Shown here in pieces: positions 40,072 through 42,500 of a stretch of DNA of 42,500 nucleotides. The notes below the pieces were generated by a model that saw only the letters and a list, made by a program, of their open reading frames with translations, ran no database searches and was not told the origin of the DNA. Numbering within the stretch: position 1 is the stretch's first letter; each line of letters begins with the position of its first letter. The stretch comes from Lentisphaeraceae bacterium (GTDB lineage: Bacteria; Verrucomicrobiota; Kiritimatiellia; RFP12; DVOR01): contig SFJE01000017.1 of the NCBI GenBank assembly GCA_004555175.1, positions 1 through 42,500 of the forward strand. Reading direction: 5' to 3'. Made by a program: the position numbers and the translations under genes.

Positions 40072-41793
40072 TTACTTCTTGAACGAATCCTTGAGCGTGA
40101 CCGTGCGGTTGAAGACCGGCGCACCGGGCTTGGAGGCGTGCACGTCGGGCGTAAAGTAGCCCGTGCGCTCGAACTGGTAGTGCTCGCCGGGGGCGGCCTG
40201 CTCCAGGAGCGGCTCGCCATAGGCCTGCACGGTGCGCATACTCTCGGGGTTGAGCGCGTCGAGGAAGTTCCCGCTCGGGCAGGCCATCGGGTCTTCCATC
40301 GCGAAGAGGCGGTCGTAGAGCCGCACCTCGAAGGGCTTGCCATATTTTACGCTCACCCAGTGGATGGTGCCCTTGACCTTACGGCCGTCAGCCGGGTTGC
40401 CGCCGCGGCTCTCGGGGTCGTAGGTGCCGTGAATCTCCACCACCTCGCCGGCGGCATCCTTGACAATCGAAGTGCAGGTGAAGAGGCAGAGGCCGCGCAG
40501 GCGCACCTCGTTGCCCACCGTCACGCGGAAGAACTTCTTAACGGGCACCTCCATAAAGTCATCGCGGTCAATCCACAACTCGCGCGTGGCGACGATGCGG
40601 CGCTTGCCGGCGCTCTCGTCCTCGGGGTTGTTCGGCACCTCGGCCACCAACTCCTCGCCCTCGGGGAGGTTGTCGATAATCACCTTCACCGGGTTGAGCA
40701 CAGCCATGCGGCGGGTGGCGATGCGGTTGAGATCATCGCGCACGCACCACTCCAAGAGCGCCAGGTCGGTCAAGGACTTATACTTCGAGATACCCGTGCG
40801 CTCGCAGAGGTCGCGAATCGCCGCGGCCGTATAGCCGCGCCGGCGCATCCCCGCCACCGTCGGCATCCGCGGATCATCCCAGCCATCGACCACGCCCTCT
40901 TCCACCAGTTGGCGCAGAAGCCGCTTGCTCATCACCGTGTAGGTGAGGTTCAGCCGGGCGAACTCGCGCTGCTGCGGGCGGATCGTCTTACCCGAGCGCA
41001 CCACCAAGCGTCCCTGCTCGGCCAAGCGGTCGATAACCCAATCGTAGAGCGGACGGTGCACCTCAAACTCCAGGGTGCACATCGAGTGTGTGACCCCCTC
41101 GAGCGCATCCTCAATCGGGTGGGCGAAGTCGTACATCGGGTAGCAGTGCCACTGGGTACCGGTGCGGTAGTGCGGCAAGTCGACGATGCGATAGATGACC
41201 GGGTCGCGGAAATGGATGTTGGGGGAGGCCATATCAATCTTTGCGCGCAGGCAGTGCGTGCCCTCGGCGAAGGCCCCCTCGCGCATCTTACGGAAGAGCG
41301 CCAAGTTCTCCTCCGGCGAGCGGTCACGGTAGGGCGAGAACTTGCCCGGCTCGGTCGGCACCCCGCGATAGGCCTTCCACTCCTCCTGCGAGAGCTCGCA
41401 GACATAGGCCTGACCGCGCTGAATCAGCTCCTCGGCAATCGCCCACATCGTCTCGAACATATCGCACGCGTAGTAGAAGCTGTCCCACTGATAGCCCAAC
41501 CAGGTGATGTCCCGCTTCAACTGCTCCACGAAGTCCTCGCTCTCCTTGGAGGGATTCGTGTCGTCCATCCGCAAATGACACCGCCCGCCAAAGAGCTGCG
41601 CCATCCCAAAGTCCACCCACACCGCCTTCGCGTGGCCAATGTGAATCCACCCATTCGGCTCGGGCGGAAAGCGCGTCACCACCGTGCCGTCATTCTTCCC
41701 CTGCGCCAAATCCTCTTCAATCCACTGCCGCAAAAAGTGACGCGCGGTGTCCAACTCCGTCTCCGCCGTCGCCGTCTCGTGCTTCTCTGCCAT
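40072..41793 (-). CDS. glnS: Glutaminyl-tRNA synthetase
   Basis: The 573-residue class I synthetase attaches glutamine directly to tRNA-Gln. HIGH is at 51-54 (RFPPEPNGWIHIGHAKAV) and the KMSKS-like VMSKRLLRQLVEEG follows; the C-terminal anticodon-binding beta barrels extend from about 345. The ATG at 41793 with SD GAAGGA is preferred to the ATG at 41805. Because direct charging is encoded here, the amidotransferase route is not strictly needed for Gln. Its substrate, tRNA-Gln(CUG), is at 5414. First gene of the seven-gene minus-strand operon. Confidence 0.95.
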   Translation of the reverse strand: MAEKHETATAETELDTARHFLRQWIEEDLAQGKNDGTVVTRFPPEPNGWIHIGHAKAVWVDFGMAQLFGGRCHLRMDDTNPSKESEDFVEQLKRDITWLGYQWDSFYYACDMFETMWAIAEELIQRGQAYVCELSQEEWKAYRGVPTEPGKFSPYRDRSPEENLALFRKMREGAFAEGTHCLRAKIDMASPNIHFRDPVIYRIVDLPHYRTGTQWHCYPMYDFAHPIEDALEGVTHSMCTLEFEVHRPLYDWVIDRLAEQGRLVVRSGKTIRPQQREFARLNLTYTVMSKRLLRQLVEEGVVDGWDDPRMPTVAGMRRRGYTAAAIRDLCERTGISKYKSLTDLALLEWCVRDDLNRIATRRMAVLNPVKVIIDNLPEGEELVAEVPNNPEDESAGKRRIVATRELWIDRDDFMEVPVKKFFRVTVGNEVRLRGLCLFTCTSIVKDAAGEVVEIHGTYDPESRGGNPADGRKVKGTIHWVSVKYGKPFEVRLYDRLFAMEDPMACPSGNFLDALNPESMRTVQAYGEPLLEQAAPGEHYQFERTGYFTPDVHASKPGAPVFNRTVTLKDSFKK

Positions 41794-41828
41794 ACGATAA
41801 ACCATCCTTCGTAGAAACAAACGCTCGC

Positions 41829-41839
41829 AGTATACCACA
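41829..41839 (-). promoter_or_regulatory. Extended -10 promoter of the glnS operon
   Basis: TGTGG-TATACT on the minus strand; predicted start near 41822, 29 bases before the ATG. The 15-base string GGAATGTGGTATACT is identical to that before the M23 peptidase operon. No good -35 is visible. Confidence 0.6.
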
Positions 41840-42005
41840 TTCCCATGCGCCTCGCTTCGCACCTCTGTAGCCGGAAGCGCAGCCCTCTCCTCCGTCATCC
41901 CCAACGAACACCTCGGCTCCTGGAAAACGCCAAAAACCTTCATCTTCACAATCCCAGGCCACGGCACCGCAGGTTTTTACCTGAAGAGCAAAATTATGGA
42001 ATAAG

Positions 42006-42353
42006 TCAATTTAATCCATCCAGCCATGTTGTGTAACCGTCTATAACAACCCAAGTGTTTCGCTCTTTACTTAAAGGTTTGATTGAAAACGGCAATGGGA
42101 TTACTGCAGGGGCTTTCAGACCATCCTCGATAGTAATAAACCACAATCGTCTTTCAACGACAAAGTAATGCCAGACATCATCGCTTCCACAGTAAAAGGT
42201 CGCCTGTAACAAATCATTACGTAACACATTGAATTGCGTATGCAATGCCATCTCGTCTGGACAATGCCGATAGTTTATATATGCGCAACCGGAAACGAAA
42301 GGCATTTTCATCAAAGTTCCAACAAACAAGTAGACGATGATTTTCCTTGGCAT
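42006..42353 (-). CDS. Small AT-rich lipoprotein
   Basis: The 115-residue product has a lipoprotein signal: MPRK, a hydrophobic run (IIVYLFVGTLMKMPFV) and lipobox VSGC with lipidated Cys23. AGGAG (42365-42361) lies 7 bases upstream and overlaps the end of the preceding gene, whose stop is only 3 bases away, so they are co-transcribed. The mature part has three further Cys or aromatic-rich stretches (YCGSDDVWHYFVVERRLWFITI) and no recognised domain. Composition is AT-rich against the rest of the window. If the upstream gene encodes a toxin, it could be its immunity protein, but nothing shows this directly. Confidence 0.7.
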   Translation of the reverse strand: MPRKIIVYLFVGTLMKMPFVSGCAYINYRHCPDEMALHTQFNVLRNDLLQATFYCGSDDVWHYFVVERRLWFITIEDGLKAPAVIPLPFSIKPLSKERNTWVVIDGYTTWLDGLN

Positions 42354-42356
42354 TTT

Positions 42357-42500
42357 CTATCTCCTAGAACTACTCGTGTCTTGATTCCCTGGTGCTGTTG
42401 GGATTACCCCTAGATTTGAAGGATAACCTCCATTAGCTTGGAGAATACTGTCTCCTATCTCACGAGGCGTCTCGATTCCAAGCCAATCGTAAGCATCAAT
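42357..42500 (-). CDS. C-terminal end of an unidentified protein (partial)
   Basis: An open frame enters from the right edge and runs 47 codons to TAG at 42359-42357. The visible tail (IDAYDWLGIETPREIGDSIL, then a Gly/Asn/Pro-rich end QDTSSSRR) is hydrophilic and disordered at the terminus. The codons are AT-rich. The next gene starts 3 bases later with its SD inside this frame, which supports real coding. Family cannot be told from so short a piece. Confidence 0.5.
   Translation of the reverse strand: MDAYDWLGIETPREIGDSILQANGGYPSNLGVIPTAPGNQDTSSSRR

Noticed and set aside
39703..41814. A 703-codon plus-strand frame
   Set aside because: It is antisense to glnS and argS, which have full family motifs; composition is of shadow type.

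Overview
The window is GC-rich and densely coded bacterial chromosome: housekeeping genes in long, tightly packed operons on both strands. Shine-Dalgarno sequences are purine-rich where present, and promoters are of the sigma-70 type. GlnRS with tRNA-Gln, PdxB, Hsp33, RodZ-like, ExbB/ExbD and FtsK genes, together with many lipoproteins, point to a diderm bacterium. A PVC-group member (Verrucomicrobiota/Kiritimatiellota-like) is my best guess from gene content and style, but no single marker here proves it. The two ends (about 1-440 and 41980-42500) are clearly more AT-rich and look like accessory DNA.

Layout. 1-445: terminator of an upstream gene, then a small AT-rich gene with its own promoter and palindrome. 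490-1590: rplM-rpsI with a strong promoter and a structured leader. 1672-3985: DEAD-box RNA helicase and terminator. 4006-5304: three tandem BamE-like lipoproteins. 5365-5524: tRNA-Gln(CUG). 5546-8124: Lrp-type regulator, class I aminotransferase, RluA-type pseudouridine synthase. 8360-12639 (minus): M23 peptidase, glycosyltransferase, hslO, pdxB. 13080-21861 (plus): nfeD-like, SPFH protein, rnc, methyltransferase, haem-motif beta-propeller, glycosyltransferase, TIM-barrel protein, priA. 22217-23039: SpoU-type methyltransferase. 23095-24619: rpsP-trmD-rplS. 24749-31223: a large transglutaminase-like exported protein, tsaD, comM. 31528-32650: RhuM-family gene. 32710-41839 (minus): glnS-argS-exbB-exbD-ftsK-rodZ-nadD, apparently one operon. 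42006-42500 (minus): small lipoprotein after the tail of a gene cut by the window edge.

The genes mostly serve translation (two aminoacyl-tRNA synthetases, three ribosomal-protein transcripts, tRNA and rRNA modification), the envelope (ExbBD, RodZ, FtsK, M23 peptidase, lipoproteins, glycosyltransferases), and DNA/RNA metabolism (PriA, RNase III, helicase, ComM).

The most interesting material is between genes. Arrays of 7-bp repeats occur at four loci, two or three of them in opposed pairs. A four-copy 22-bp palindromic tandem repeat sits between divergent operons. A GC-rich mosaic repeat is shared by two intergenic regions. A near-identical promoter module precedes rplM, tRNA-Gln and rpsP. 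Structured leaders precede rplM and rpsP, and two genes have promoters placed so close that their mRNAs should be leaderless.
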